Shown here one piece after another: positions 23,181 through 34,985 of a DNA stretch of 64,000 nucleotides (the stretch's first letter is position 1; each line of letters starts with the position of its first letter). The notes under the pieces were generated by a model, which made no database searches, was not told the origin of the DNA, and saw only the letters and a list, made by a program, of their open reading frames with translations. The DNA is from Hanleya hanleyi (lineage: Eukaryota > Mollusca > Polyplacophora > Lepidopleurida > Hanleyidae). The stretch is taken from contig JAVTVY010016132.1 in assembly GCA_036873755.1 (NCBI GenBank), forward strand, positions 1-64,000, read 5' to 3'. Made by a program: the position numbers and the translations under genes.

Positions 23181-23562
23181 GTTGATCTGTCGACCAATAC
23201 ATAAGGACTGATGAGGGACACATGTTCATTCTTATATGTACAGACACCACCACCGCGGTGGAAACCTTTGCGCGCCGGGGTCAAAGGTCAGTTCCGGTCA
23301 CGTGAACGGAAGCGGAAGTGACCTCACAGAGATCGTATGCAAATGTCACTTCCGAGATCTGAGCTCCACAGGCTTTGAGCTCCAAGAGTTCCGATCCAAG
23401 AGCTCTGCCACACGGGACGCCCGTCAACCCCGGTGGTGGCGGTGGTGGTGGTGGTGGTGTGTGTGTGTGTGTGTGTGTGGTAGTGTGTGGTGGTGGTGTC
23501 TGTACATATAAGAATGAACATGTGTCCCTCATCAGTCCTTATGTATTGGTCGACAGATCAAC
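23181..23562. promoter_or_regulatory. bidirectional promoter region at the centre of element 1
   Basis: It separates the two head-to-head ATPase copies. Mirrored flanks contain ACATATAAGAATG (TATA-like, 23504-23516, and its mirror near 23228-23240). The unique centre has GGGGTCAAAGGTCA (23277-23290), a DR1-type nuclear receptor site, CACGTG (23299-23304), and ETS-like GGAAGCGGAAGTGAC. It also has a GGT/GT microsatellite (about 23432-23480). The GCGCGCCGGGGTCAAAGGTC block is shared with the centre of element 2. Confidence 0.6.
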
Positions 23563-24746
23563 ATGTCGTGTACGTGTACGTTCTGTCAGAGAACCTTCTC
23601 TCGTCGCGATAGTATGATCAGGCACATTCAAGCCAAACACAACCAAGAGACACCACCGAGTCCCGCTATAGGTCCAGCAAGTGCAGTAGAGCATCCCTAC
23701 ATGATGACGGTGAGCGGCCCTACGGCATGTGGAAAGACGTCGTGGGTAATGAAGTTCTTAGAGGAAGGTGTGGCAACCCCAGCTCCGGCACGTGTTGTTT
23801 GGTGTTATAGCCAATGCCAGCCCGCCTACGAAAATGCGCGATTACAGAATGTGAGTTTCGTCCCAGGGATTCCTCATGACATAGACGAACCGTATTACTT
23901 TGACCCCGAGCAGACCAACGTGGTAGTGCTAGATGATCTCATGAGTGCGGCCAAGGACAATTCGAAAATCGCCGACCTATTCACCAAAGGGTCCCATCAT
24001 CGCAATCTGTCCGTCATCTATTTGACCCAGAATCTCTTGCCTCAAGGGAAGGCGTCCAGAGATATTGCCAATACTTTGTGTTGTTCTCCAACCCCATTGA
24101 CAGAGCACAAATTCGTGTGTTTGGTAGTCGAATTTATCCTCAGAACATCGACCATTTCATGCAGGCGTTTCAAGAAGCGACAAGTCGTCCGTACGGCTAC
24201 CTGTTCGTAGATTTAAAAGCCCATACCCCCGAAGATCGCCGGCTGACGACCCACCTGCTACCCGGCGAGGGATCACCACAGCCCCTACACCATCCACATG
24301 GTAAAGCAGCAACCCACCCCCATACAGCGGGCCTTCTTCATATCACCAGTCCCGGAATATCACCCAACCGTGAAGGCCCAACCCGAGGTTGAAGAACATA
24401 ATGTGAACTCGAGGTTATGGAAGGATTTGTTCAAAGAAAGTATGGACGCCGAGATGGGCGAGATTTTGGAGGCCACAGGAAACAAGTTTCAACGCAAAGG
24501 GTATTCGAAAGAGGAAGCTGCAATTTTAGCCCATAACAGATTGGCACCCAGACTACGACGGGCTTTACGTCAGCAGTATGTCGACTTACTGACCCATATG
24601 AAATTGTTGGATAAGGACCCAGTCCATATGGAAATTGAAAGAACAGCGTCGATGTTGAAAACCTCGGGCATGAACTGGAAAGCGGCGTATGTCAGAGCAA
24701 TAGCACAAAAGAACATTTGTTCGAACGCATCATTAAACGTCGTTAA
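23563..24746 (+). pseudogene. ATPase, right-arm copy, with two frameshifts
   Basis: This is the inverted copy of the ATPase at 21975-23180. The finger, P-loop (GPTACGKTS), Walker B and LFTKGSHHRNLS region are intact. A 10-base deletion follows the GATATT at 24061-24066, relative to the left arm, and breaks the frame just before the distal part of the ATPase core. A second, single-base deletion near 24713 breaks the C-terminal domain. The remaining pieces are open in other frames (24078-24392, 24298-24807). It cannot make a full ATPase as written. Confidence 0.85.
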
Positions 24747-24919
24747 AGCGTTAAGAAAGTGTGTTAAAGCGTTGAGACGAGCGTTAAGGCGTAACGACGG
24801 GCGTTGACGGGCGTCACTGCATTTCGATGAATTGATGTCAATTCCATGAAATCAGAGCTTCTGAGCTAATTCACCAGGGCGTTGAAGCGTTGAGCTAAGC
24901 GTTGATGACCGTTACTGTC

Positions 24920-24927
24920 TATAAAAG
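24920..24927 (+). promoter_or_regulatory. TATA box of the right-arm small C2H2 gene
   Basis: TATAAAAG lies 46-53 bases upstream of the ATG at 24973. Confidence 0.6.
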
Positions 24928-24972
24928 CGAGCGTATTCCCAAAACACGCACAGTCGACGTTCAACCGTCAAC

Positions 24973-25545
24973 ATGGCTTATACTTGTTCTGAGTGTGAAC
25001 GCACGTTCACCAGACATTACGATATGATGCGACACCAGAAAAATATACATGGGACTGAAGACGCCGAGGAGCCCGTTGAGGCAGATACTGATACAGAGAT
25101 TGATGAGAGTGCATCGACTGATACCGAATCCAAGATTGCTGACAGTATATCTACTGATATGGAGAGCTTGACCTCAGAGAGTCAGCCTACATCCCAGGAA
25201 AGTGAGGCAGAACCTACCTTCTGGGATCGTATTGTGACAGCAGCTATCAATACTCACGCTGAAGCGATCGAGGACGCCGGAGAGGATAATTTACAACAGA
25301 CGTACACCCAAATGCGCTCCGGCATCAGGAAAACAGCCATGGCGATCTATGAACAGTATACCTTACTACCGCTTGAAATGAAAGGCGACCCCACACACAG
25401 GTCCATCATGAAGACCAAGCGTCACTTGGAAGAGGCTATGGGGCTACCACCGACAGAGGCCCTGGAAAATGCGATCAGAATGCGCAAACAACTGTTTCAG
25501 GACATGCTGCCCGAAGAATATCCAGGCCTGTCCGACGATGATTAG
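24973..25545 (+). CDS. small C2H2-finger protein with acidic linker and helical C-terminus
   Basis: The 190-residue intact frame has one N-terminal C2H2 finger (C5, C8, H21, H26; CSECERTFTRHYDMMRHQKN). An acidic linker with repeated DTES/DSISTDMES elements follows (about 30-75). The C-terminal all-helical domain (about 80-180) includes KGDPTHRSIM and AIRMRKQLFQDML. The last part resembles the C-terminus of the element's ATPase, so the two proteins share both ends of their architecture. Similar finger-plus-helix proteins are common, unnamed members of large mobile elements in invertebrates. Role unknown; DNA binding or capsid association is only a guess. The stop TAG runs directly into AATAAA. 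The left-arm copy is broken, so this is the only complete version in the element. Confidence 0.8.
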   Translation: MAYTCSECERTFTRHYDMMRHQKNIHGTEDAEEPVEADTDTEIDESASTDTESKIADSISTDMESLTSESQPTSQESEAEPTFWDRIVTAAINTHAEAIEDAGEDNLQQTYTQMRSGIRKTAMAIYEQYTLLPLEMKGDPTHRSIMKTKRHLEEAMGLPPTEALENAIRMRKQLFQDMLPEEYPGLSDDD

Positions 25546-25551
25546 AATAAA
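25546..25551 (+). terminator. poly(A) signal abutting the stop codon
   Basis: AATAAA starts at the base after the TAG stop (25543-25545). The same stop-plus-signal arrangement is kept in the relics in element 2 (38571-38579, 38891-38899 and, on minus, 34622-34614). Confidence 0.65.
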
Positions 25552-25914
25552 CGGTTCAGAATGAACATGACCGAAGAAGGAACTCTCTGAAATGGCGACT
25601 TCTGATTGGACAAGAATACATCTAACGGACAGGAACGAGTAGGACAGATGCAAATGGCGGTCTCTGATTGGACAAGAGTCTTTTTTGAATTGTAAACATA
25701 CCCAACGCGGCTCCCCCAGCGTGGGTATGTTATGATGGAGGGGAAAATAAACTATATGGAAAAAAAACTTGTTGTTGTTGTTGTTGTTCCCTCATGTGTC
25801 ATCCTTGTTGTTGTTGTTTTCTCTCTCCGGTCTATATCATGGCGTCAAGGCGCTAGCGGGACCCATACAGGGTCCAGTTTTCGACACTAGGTGACCACAT
25901 CCCGAAGAAATGGC

Positions 25915-26100
25915 CAGTTTTCGACATCGGATGCGCCGCCATCTTGAACATACGTGCCGCCATCTTGGATATGTCCCATAATGCACCGGGTCAAAATACT
26001 CGCTTCTGATTGGCTGAGAGCTCTGTGACGGATTTGAAATACTCGCTTCTGATTGGACGAGAGCTCCGCAGTGCGTCTGCGCATGCGCAGAATGATATTC
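25915..26100 (-). promoter_or_regulatory. motif cluster in element 1, right arm
   Basis: Mirror of 20640-20830, with NRF-1-type TGCGCATGCGCA, two CCAAT-box repeats and GCCGCCATCTT (YY1-like, reverse). Confidence 0.5.
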
Positions 26101-27569
26101 CTACCGCACACCCAACCCATCAGATGCCCCGTCACGAATGCTTCACTTTGATACCTCACTCGACCCAATAGAACCAATAGTGGCTCTCCTAGCTCCCAAA
26201 ACGGCTATTTTCATACCCTTTGACCACCGCGCATGCGTAGAATGCTGATATTCCAACCCCACATCCATGCCATCAGAGGCTCCCTCACCTAGGCTTCACA
26301 TGGATACCTCACACGACCCATTCGAACCGTGAATAGCCCATCTCTAACCCAAACACACACCCACATACCCCCCAAAATGCCTACTTTCTATACTACGGGC
26401 AAGTCTGCGCATGCGCAGACTATTAAACACGGACAAACCATTAGTGTAGTCAAGTGCTCCTCCACGAGAGCTTCAAAATAAGACCTCACTCGACCCCATT
26501 GGACCACCAGGGACTCACCTAGACTCCAACATGTGCACCCCGTATGGCCCTATACACCCATAGCCATGCAGTATAGGCCGATGGGCCTACCCAGGCCTTG
26601 GTGACTTTTTTCAAAAATTTCACCGATTCGCTCCGCAACACTTCCTATCATGTTCTACATGACGAGACGTGAAAAACGAGACCCACAACCCTACCGCAAA
26701 TGTATAGAAGTGGGTTTCCCAGTAGGATAAACATTGAACCTATACCCCAGTATGGGAATATATATTTATATATATATGTCTATATGGGGCTATATCGTAC
26801 TTTTTCAAAAATTTCACCGATTCGCACGGGGACACTTCCTATCATGTTTGTCTTGCCGAGACGAGTAAAACGAGACCCCACAACCCTACCGCAAATGTAT
26901 AGAAGTAGGTTTCCCAGGGGGACAAACACTGATCCTATACCCCCAGTATGGGACTATATGGGGCTATATCGTACATTTTCAAAAATTTCACCGTTTCGCT
27001 CCGGGACACTTCTTATGATGTTTGTCTTGACGAGACTAAGAAAACGAGACCCTACAACCTATACCGCAAATGTCGAGAAGTAGGTTTCCCAGGATGGTCC
27101 TATACCTCCCATACCCCATATAGGCATTTTCCCGTAATTTAGAATAAAGTCCGTGTTCCGTATTTTTTCAGGAAAATTTTTACATACATCCACCCTGGAA
27201 CTAGGGGGAGATAACTCTATTGACAGGCGAGCCCCGTTAAGCCCGGCGACCTATATACCCCCCATACCCCATATAGGTATTTTCCCGGATTTTTCGATAA
27301 AGTCCGAGTTCCGTATTTTTTTAGAAAAAATTTTACATGCACCCACCCCATTGCCTGAATGGCCCTTCACCTAGGCTTCACATTGATACCTCACTCGACC
27401 CCATTGGACCATTAGTAGCTCCCCTAGCTCCAAAACGTCTATTTTCATACGCTTGGGCCACCGCGCATGCGCAGAATGCCGATATTTCAACCCCACACCC
27501 AGCCCATCAGATGCCCCTTCACGAATGCTTCACTTTGATACCTCACTCGATCCAATCGGACCATTTTAT

Positions 27570-27725
27570 CTATACGCCGCCATTTTGCCCACCCCACCAC
27601 GCCGCCATTTAACCACCCCACCACGCCGCCATTTTGACCACTCCACCACGCCGCCATTTTGACCACCCCACCACGCCGCCATTTTGACCACCCCACACAG
27701 CCGCCATTTTGACCACCCCACCATC
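27570..27725 (-). repeat. YY1-like GCCGCCATTTT tandem repeat, right end of element 1
   Basis: Six or so units of ACCACCCCACCACGCCGCCA plus TTTTG. Mirror of 19301-19402 but with more copies, showing that copy number differs between arms. Confidence 0.75.
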
Positions 27726-27932
27726 TAGACAGGCCTTGATCACGTGATCAAGTTCCTCCTCAATCCTCCACCGGGGGAACAAAAAAGTAGGTCAATACGC
27801 GCTGTAATACGCTTTATATACTGCTTACGGGGTACTAATGTCCTATACATTATCCGAGGTCGTGTCGAGTGCTGCGACTGATGTCCAGGTAGTTCTGGAA
27901 CGATATCCAAAAGACCCCGGGGATGATAACCA

Positions 27933-29118
27933 CACTGTAAACTTATGTGTTAATTTATTGAACGCCTAAATTGTAACACTTAGATTAAAGGCGTCATTGT
28001 GTTCAAATTGTTAACTTCCATGTTCAATTTTTTAACTTTAGCATTCAAACGATTAACGCAGGTATTCAAATGCAGAACGCATTATTGAACAAATTCTAAC
28101 ACGCGTACATTCAAAGTTTGAACAATATCATTCTAAGGGACGATGCAAAATTAATCGATGGGGTAGGACCGGTGCAACAAATTATGAAAATCAACTAAAA
28201 AATCCTTGGTCCTCCTAATTTTAGAAACAAAAAAATCAACTTTGGGTTCAATCTGTATCTTAGGTGAAAAAGGGTTCTATTCCTATCTGTTTTGTGACCT
28301 ACATGCACCCGGATTTGGCGAGCTGCATCTGTTAACACCATCCCCAAACCAGTGTGTGATATTCATATATACCCTCACGCACATTTTAAAGTATGGAATA
28401 GTGGTCCTCGACACTAGCCTGCATTCCTGTGTCCATCTTTAATTTATGCAAATTCATTAATGATTCATATCTCCGATACCATTCAACTGTTCAATACGAA
28501 AGTTGGTATCATCGATGCATGAAGCGACTTTTTAGTGAAAATTACCAAACCATTTTTTCCCGATTTGGCGGAAGCCTTGGTGGCCATCTTTAATTTATGC
28601 AAGTATTCATGATACATGTCTCTGATACCATTCAGCTGTTTATTTTGAAATCTCATTACCGGCTCAACAACGGCTATCCCTGTCAACACCAAACTCGCAT
28701 CATATGGCCATGATCTAGAAGCCTATCGAATCGCGACATCGCGACCCCAGGGCCGAAAAGATTTTCAGATGCTCAGCTTCGTATTTTTTTAAATATTCTT
28801 TTCGATAAATAACTCTTGGGCCTATGGATAGTCACGTCAAAAAGTCCATGTCCTACATAAAAAAAAAACGAGAAAAAAAATCCTGATCCACCCTCTTTTT
28901 GCACCGGTCCTGTCTCATGATGTTGCATGGTCCTTACAACTCTAACACAAGTGTTCACAACTTTAAGACTTTAAAATTGTTCAATGCGTTCTGCATTTGA
29001 ATACCTGCGTTAATGGTTTGAATGCTGAAGTTCATTGAACATGGAGGTTAACAATTTGAACACAATTATGCGTTCAATAAGTATTACAATTTAGGTGTGC
29101 AATAAGTTAACACATAAG
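27933..29118. mobile_element. CACTGTAAAC-ended inverted-repeat element, 1.2 kb
   Basis: The left arm (27933-28120) starts CACTGTAAACTTATGTGTTA and contains TTGAACGCCTAAATTG, TTGTTAACTTCCATGTTCAA and ATTAACGCAGGTATTCAAAT. The right arm (about 28965-29118) is its inverted copy but lacks the last terminal bases. It is inserted in a GATATCCAAGAC tandem array (units on both sides). The interior has a direct duplication of CCATCTTTAATTTATGCAA (28432, 28583) and no transposase. A short relative is at 53299-53521. Confidence 0.75.
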
Positions 29119-29530
29119 AATGATATCCAAGACAGCGAGGAATGATATCCCAGACGCCCTCGGATGATATATCTAAGACGCCCTGGTACATGTGTTTAGA
29201 TAGACATTTAAGAATGGTGCGCAAACTTTTCATATCCAACACGCACGGGAAAGATATTCAAGATGCCCGGCAATGATATCGAAGACATCTGGGAATAATG
29301 TTGAAGACACTCAGGAATGAAGACGCTGAGAATTATGTCCATGATTCTCGGGGATGATATCCGGACACTCGGAAACATATTCAAGTCGCTCGGGATTGAT
29401 ATTCGAGACTTCCAGGAATAGCATCCAAGACAGGAATTATATCTAGGACTACTGGGAATTGTATCCAAGATGCATAGAAATCGCATTAAAAACGTCTTGA
29501 GATGATATCCAAGACGACCGGGGAAGAGTG
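29119..29530. repeat. degenerate GATATCCAAGACGCC tandem repeat
   Basis: Units of about 24-31 bases (GATATCCAAGACGCCCGGGAAT-like) repeat some 14 times with heavy divergence. Single units also lie at 27900-27930, on the other side of the inserted element. No coding evidence. Confidence 0.7.
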
Positions 29531-30119
29531 GTAGGAGCAATTAACCTTTCCAGCTTGATTTCCGTCAAATCAAGTCTTTAAGTTGACTGTTCATCATCCA
29601 TTGATAATCCGTGAGTAGTAATGTTAGCGTATTACAAGTTAACTTGACCTACTTTTTTGTTCCCCCCGGGTAAAATTTGCGGCGGAACTTTTCGGGGGAT
29701 TCCCCAGTGGGGGTTTCCCAATGACGATCACGTGATCATGGCATGTCTAGACTTGTTCTGGGTTGTACAGTTCTGCTATACGGAGGATGGGTACTAGTAT
29801 TTCAAATAAATAAATGAATTAATTAATTAATTTTAATTAATTACTTGTAAAATGGCGGCCTGTGGTGGGGTGGGAGGTGGGTACAAATGGCGCCATTTTC
29901 TACACTATGGATGCAAGGGACACAACTCGGGCATTGGGGAGGTATTGGGGAGGGCATTGGGGAGTTATTGGGGAGGTGTGCATTGACAAAAAAAAAAAAA
30001 AAGTTCCGGCAAAAAATAAATAAAAATGTATTCATGCGCGGTGATGCGGTTTGGCCGCGGTTTTGGCGGTGATTCGGTCTCGGGAAAAAGCTTCCGCGGA
30101 GAAAAAGTAGTCCCTAGAT

Positions 30120-31095
30120 AAAATGGTCCGATGTGGTCGAGTGAGGTATCAAAGTGAAGCTTAGGTGAAGGGGCATCTAATGGGTTGGGTGTGGGGTTGA
30201 CATATCGGCATTCTACGCATGCGCGGCGGCCGAAGGGTATGAAAATAGCCTTTTTGGAGCTATGGGAGCCCCTAGTTGACCGATGGGGTCGAGTGAGGTA
30301 TCAAAGTGAAGCATTCATGAAGGGGCATCTAATGGGTTGGGTGTGGGGTTGACATATCGGCATTCTGCGCATGCGCGGCGGCCGAAGGGTATGAAAATAG
30401 CCTTTTTGGAGCTAGGGAAGCCCCTAGTTGACCAATGGGGTCGAGTGAGGTATCAAAGTGAAGCATTCATGAAGGGTCATCTGATGGGCTGGGCGCGGGG
30501 TTGACATATCGGCCTTCTGCGCATGCGCGGAGGCCCAAGGGTATGGAAATAGCGGTTTTGGAGCTAGGGGAGTCCCTAATGGGCCAATGGAGTCGTAGGA
30601 GGTATCAAAGTGAAGCATTCGTGAAGGGGCATCTGATGGACTGGGCGTGGGGTTGAAATATCGGCATTCTGCGCATGCGCGGTGACCCAAGGGTATGGAA
30701 ATAGACGTTTTGGAGCTAGGGCAGCCCCTAATGGTCCAATGGGGTCGAGTGAGGTATCAAAGTGAAGCATTCGTGAAGGGGCATCTGATGGACTGGGTGT
30801 GGGGTTGACATATCGGCCTTCTGCGCATGCGCGGTGGCCCAAGGGCATGAAAATAGCCTTTTTGGAGCTAGGGGAGCCCCTAATGGTCCAATGGGATCGA
30901 GTGAGGTATCAAAGTGAAGCATTCATGAAGGGGCATCTGATGGACTGGGTGTGGGGTTGAATTAGGGTCATTCTGCGCATGCGCGGTGGCCCAAGGGTAT
31001 GAAAATAGACGTTTTGGCATCTAGGGGAGCCCCTAATGGTCGAATGGGGTCGAGTGAGGTATCAACGTGAAGCCTAGGTGAAGGGGTATTTGATG
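30120..31095. repeat. about 151-bp tandem array with one NRF-1 site per unit (left arm)
   Basis: Six to seven units contain GGTCGAGTGAGGTATCAAAG, GAAGGGGCATCTGATGG and CTGCGCATGCGCGG. TGCGCATGCGC fits the NRF-1 consensus and is exact in five units, with one variant (CTACGCATGCGC). Single copies of the unit occur in element 1 at 19420-19620 and 20570-20680. Confidence 0.85.
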
Positions 31096-31354
31096 GCTGG
31101 GTGGGTGCATGTAAAATTTTTCCTGAAAAAAAAAATACGGAACACGGACTTTATCGAAAAACCTGGGAAAATGCCTATATGGGGTATGAGGGGTATATAG
31201 GTCGCCGGGCTTAACGGGGCTTGTCTATCAACAGAGTTATCTTCCCCTAGTTCCAGGGTGGGTGTATGTAAAAATTTTCCTGAAAAAATACGGAATACGG
31301 ACTTTATCCTAAATTACGGGAAAATGCCTATATGGGGTATGGGAGGTATAGGAC

Positions 31355-32650
31355 CATCCTGGGAAACGTACTTCTAAACATTTGCGGTAGGGTTGTGAGG
31401 TCTCGTTTTACTCGTCTCGTCATTTAGAACATGATAGGAAGTGTCCCCGTGCGAATCGGTGAAATTTTTGAAAAAAGTCACCGAACCCCATATAGTCCCA
31501 TACTGAGGGTATAGGATCAATGTTTGTCCCCCTGGGAAACGTACTTCTATACATTTGCGGTAGGGTTGTGGGGTCTCGTTTTACTCGTCTCGTCATTTAG
31601 AACATGATAGGAAGTGTCCCCGTGCGAATCGGTGAAATTTTTGAAAAAGTACGATATAGCCTCATATAGTCCCATACTGAGGGTATAGGATCAATGTTTG
31701 TCCCCTGGGAAACGTACTTCTATACATTTGCGGTAGGGTTGTGGGGTCTCGTTTTACTCGTCTCGTCATTTAGAACATGATAGGAAGTGTCCCCGTGCGA
31801 ATCGGTGAAATTTTTGAAAAAGTACGATATAGCCTCATATAGTCCCATACTGAGGGTATAGGATCGATGTTTGTCCCTGGGAAACGTACTTCTATGCATT
31901 TGCGGTAGGGTTGTGGGGTCGCGTTTTACTCGTCTCGTCATTTAGAACATGATAGGAAGTGTCCCCGTGCGAATCGGTGAAATTTTTGAAAAAGTACGAT
32001 ATAGCCTCATATAGTCCCATACTGAGGGTATAGGACCGATGTTTGTCCCCCTGGGAAACGTACTTCTATACATTTGCGGTAGGGTTGTGAGGTCTCGTTT
32101 TACTCGTCTCGTCATTTAGAACATGATAGGAAGTGTCCCCGTACGAATCGGTGAAATTTTTGAAAAAAGTCACCGAACCCCATATAGTCCCATACTGAGG
32201 GTATAGGATCAATGTTTGTCCCCCTGGGAAACGTACTTCTATACATTTGCGGTAGGGTTGTGGGGTCTCGTTTTACTCGTCTCGTCATTTAGAACATGAT
32301 AGGAAGTGTCCCCGTGCGAATCGGTGAAATTTTTGAAAAAGTACGATATAGCCTTATATAGTCCCATACTGAGGGTATAGGATCGATGTTTGTCCCCCTG
32401 GGAAACGTACTTCTATACATTTGCGGTAGGGTTGTGGGGTCTCGTTTTACTCGTCTCGTCATTTAGAACATGATAGGAAGTGTCCCCGTGCGAATCGGTG
32501 AAATTTTTGAAAAAAGTCACCGAGCCCCATATAGACCCATACTGGGGTATAGGTTCAATGTTTATCCTACTGGGAAACCCACTTCTATACATTTGCGGTA
32601 GGGTTGTGGGGTCTCGTTTTACTCGTCTCGTCATTTAGAACACGATAGGA
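31355..32650. repeat. about 173-bp tandem array (left arm)
   Basis: About seven to eight units with TTTGCGGTAGGGTTGTGGGG, TCTCGTTTTACTCGTCTCGT, AATCGGTGAAATTTTTGAAA and CATATAGTCCCATACTGAGG. Unit length varies through a short interchangeable middle (AGTACGATATAGCC or AGTCACCGA). The mirror is at 40900-42190. The short 73-residue frames here are repeat artefacts. Confidence 0.85.
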
Positions 32651-33119
32651 AGTGTTGCGGAGCGAATCGGTGAAATTTTTGAAAAAAGTCACCGAGGCCT
32701 GGGTAGGCCCATAGGCCTATACTGCATGGCTATGGGTGTATAGGCCCATACGGGGTGGACATGTTGGAGTCTAGGTGGGCCACTCATGGTCCAATGGGGT
32801 CGAGTGAGGTCTTATTTTGAAGCTCTCGTGGAGGAGCACTTGACTACACTAATGGTTCGTCCGTGTTCAATAGTCTGCGCATGCGCAGTCTGGCCGTAGT
32901 ATAGAAAACAGGCATTTTGGGTGCTATGTAGGGGTGTGTTTGGGTTAGAGATGAGCTAATCACGGTTCGAATGGGTCGTGTGAGGTGTCAAAGTGAAGCT
33001 TGTGTGGGGTAGAGTCAGAATGGTGTGTTTTTGAATGCATGTCGCGTTAATCTGCGCATGCGCAGTTGGTTGTAGTAAGTAAAGTGGCCATTTTGGGGCA
33101 GCGAAGGAAGTTATTTGGG

Positions 33120-34230
33120 GTCGAGATGGGCTAATCACGGTTCGAATGCGTCCTGAAAGGTGTCATCTTGTAGTTCTCGGGGTGTACACTCCGATTTAAG
33201 GGATGTTCGCGTCATCTGTGACGTCATCGGTGACGTCATCGGTACGAGTAGTAGCGAAAGTGGCCATTTTCGGGCAGTACATGAAGGTATTTGGGGTCGA
33301 GATGGGCTATTCACGGTTCGAATGCGTCCTGGAAGGTGTCATCTTGTAGTTCTCGGGGTGTACATTCCGATTTGAGGGATGTCCGCGTCATCTGTGACGT
33401 CATCGGTGACGTCATCGGTACGAGTAGTAGCGAAAGTGGACATTTTCGGGCAGTACATGAAGGTATTTGGGATCGAGATGGGCTATTCACGGTTCGAATG
33501 CGTCCTCGAAGGTGTCATCTTGTAGTTCTCGGGGTGTACATTCCGATTTGCGGGATGTTCGCGTCATCTGTGACGTCATCGGTGACGTCATCGGTACGAG
33601 TAGTAGCGAAAGTGGACATTTTCTGGCAGTACATGAAGGTATTTGGGGTCGAGATGGGCTATTCACGGTTCGAATGCGTCCTGGAAGGTGTCATCTTGTA
33701 GTTCTCGGGGTGTACATTCCGATTTGAGGGGTGTCCGCGTCATCTGTGACGTCATTGATGACGTCATCGGTACGAGTAGTAGCGAAAGTGGACATTTTGT
33801 GGGTGCGTGAGGGTGAGTTTGGTGTAGAGATGCACCATCCTTAGTCCGAATGCGTCGTGTGAGGTGTCATTTTGTAGCTCTCGGGGTGTACATTCCGAAT
33901 TGAGGCATGTCCGAAGCATCTGTGACGTCATCGATGACGTCATCAGTAGGAGTATTAGCGAAAGTGAGCCTTTTGGGGCAGTGCAGGAAGGTATTTGGTG
34001 TAGAGATGGACCATCCGCGTTGCGAATGCGTCGTGTGGGGTATCATGTTGTAGCTCTCGGAGTATAGACCCTGATTTCAGGGATATTTATAGCATCTGTG
34101 ACGTCATTGGTGACGTCATTAGTACAAGTTGTAGCGAAAGTGGGCCTTTTTTAGCAGTGAAGGATGTTATTTGGTGTAGAGATGGACCATCCGCGGTCCA
34201 AATGGACCGTGTGAGGTGTCATCTTGTAGC
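33120..34230. repeat. about 176-bp tandem array with paired CRE sites (left arm)
   Basis: Six units, each with two TGACGTCA palindromes about 13 bases apart (TGTGACGTCATCGGTGACGT), 12 sites in all. TGACGTCA is the full CRE/ATF consensus. The first units are nearly identical and the inner ones diverge. The mirror is at 39330-40440. Confidence 0.88.
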
Positions 34231-34619
34231 AACGCCCACCAACACCATTCTTAATGCTTCAACGCCCTGGTGAAATAGCTCAGAAGCTCTGATATTCCAT
34301 GGAATTGTCACTAATTCTTCGAAATGCGGTGATGCCCGTCAACGCCCGTCGTTACACCTTAACACTCTAACATAACGCCATGATATAGACCAGAGAGAGA
34401 ACAACAACAACAAGAAGTTTTTTTCATATATTTTATTTCCCCCAATGTTACATCACACCCACGCTGGGGGAGCCGCGTTGGGTATATTTACAATTCAAGA
34501 AGATTCTTATCCAATCAGAGGCCACCATTTGCATGTTTCATATTCGTTCCTGTCCGTTAGATGTATTCTTGTCCAATCAGAAGTCTCCATTTCAGAAAGT
34601 GCCATCTGAACCGTTTATT

Positions 34620-34685
34620 CTAATCATCGTCGGGCAGGCCAGGATACCGTTGAGGCAACATATCCTCAGATAGTTGTTTGCGCAT
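34620..34685 (-). pseudogene. relic of the small C2H2 protein's C-terminus (left arm)
   Basis: The minus strand encodes a MRKQLSEDMLPQRYPGLPDD-like tail with TAG running into AATAAA. It matches the last 20 residues of the element 1 protein (MRKQLFQDMLPEEYPGLSDD). The rest of that gene is absent. Confidence 0.8.
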
Positions 34686-34718
34686 TCTGAGTATCTATCA
34701 GTGCATGGGTGAATACTT

Positions 34719-34796
34719 TCATCCGATGGAGGTGGTGGTCAGTTTAACCACGAAGAACGCAACATTGGTCATTATCTCCACTATCCACTTGGTGTT
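34719..34796 (-). pseudogene. relic of the three-finger protein's C-terminus (left arm)
   Basis: Encodes NTKW.VE.MTNVAFFVVKL and then a stop, matching the end of the proteins at 34986-35900 and 37551-38474. Only about 25 codons survive, fused to duplicated 3' sequence. Confidence 0.75.
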
Positions 34797-34985
34797 ACAA
34801 TTCAAGAAGACTTGTCCAATCAGAGGCCACCATTTGCACCTGTCATATTCGTTCCTGTCCGTTAGATGTATTCTTGTCCAATCAGAAGTCTTCATTTCAG
34901 AAAGTTCCATCTTCGGCCATGTTCGCTCTGAACCGTTTCATCTAATCTAGACATATAGAGTATGTACGGCATGTTATGGTATTCA

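Larger units (their letters stand above)
19223..27825. mobile_element. Element 1: palindromic Polinton/Maverick-like element, 8.6 kb
   Basis: Both ends read inward from AG: AGTAGTATATAAAGCG on the left and AGCAGTATATAAAGCG on the right. Both then continue through GCGTATTACAGCGCG and ACCTACTTTTTTGTTCC. The flanking hexamers TACGAG (19217-19222) and TACGGG (27826-27831) match at 5 of 6 positions. 5'-AG ends and a 6-bp duplication are Polinton hallmarks. The arms (to about 23253 and from about 23487) are inverted copies over some 4 kb, separated by a 230-bp centre. Each arm carries an ATPase gene and a C2H2 gene, tail to the outside. I saw no polymerase B, retroviral-type integrase, protease or capsid gene, so the element is non-autonomous or a reduced lineage. 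The left arm lacks 24 bases, including CACGTG, that the right arm has near 27730. Confidence 0.88.
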
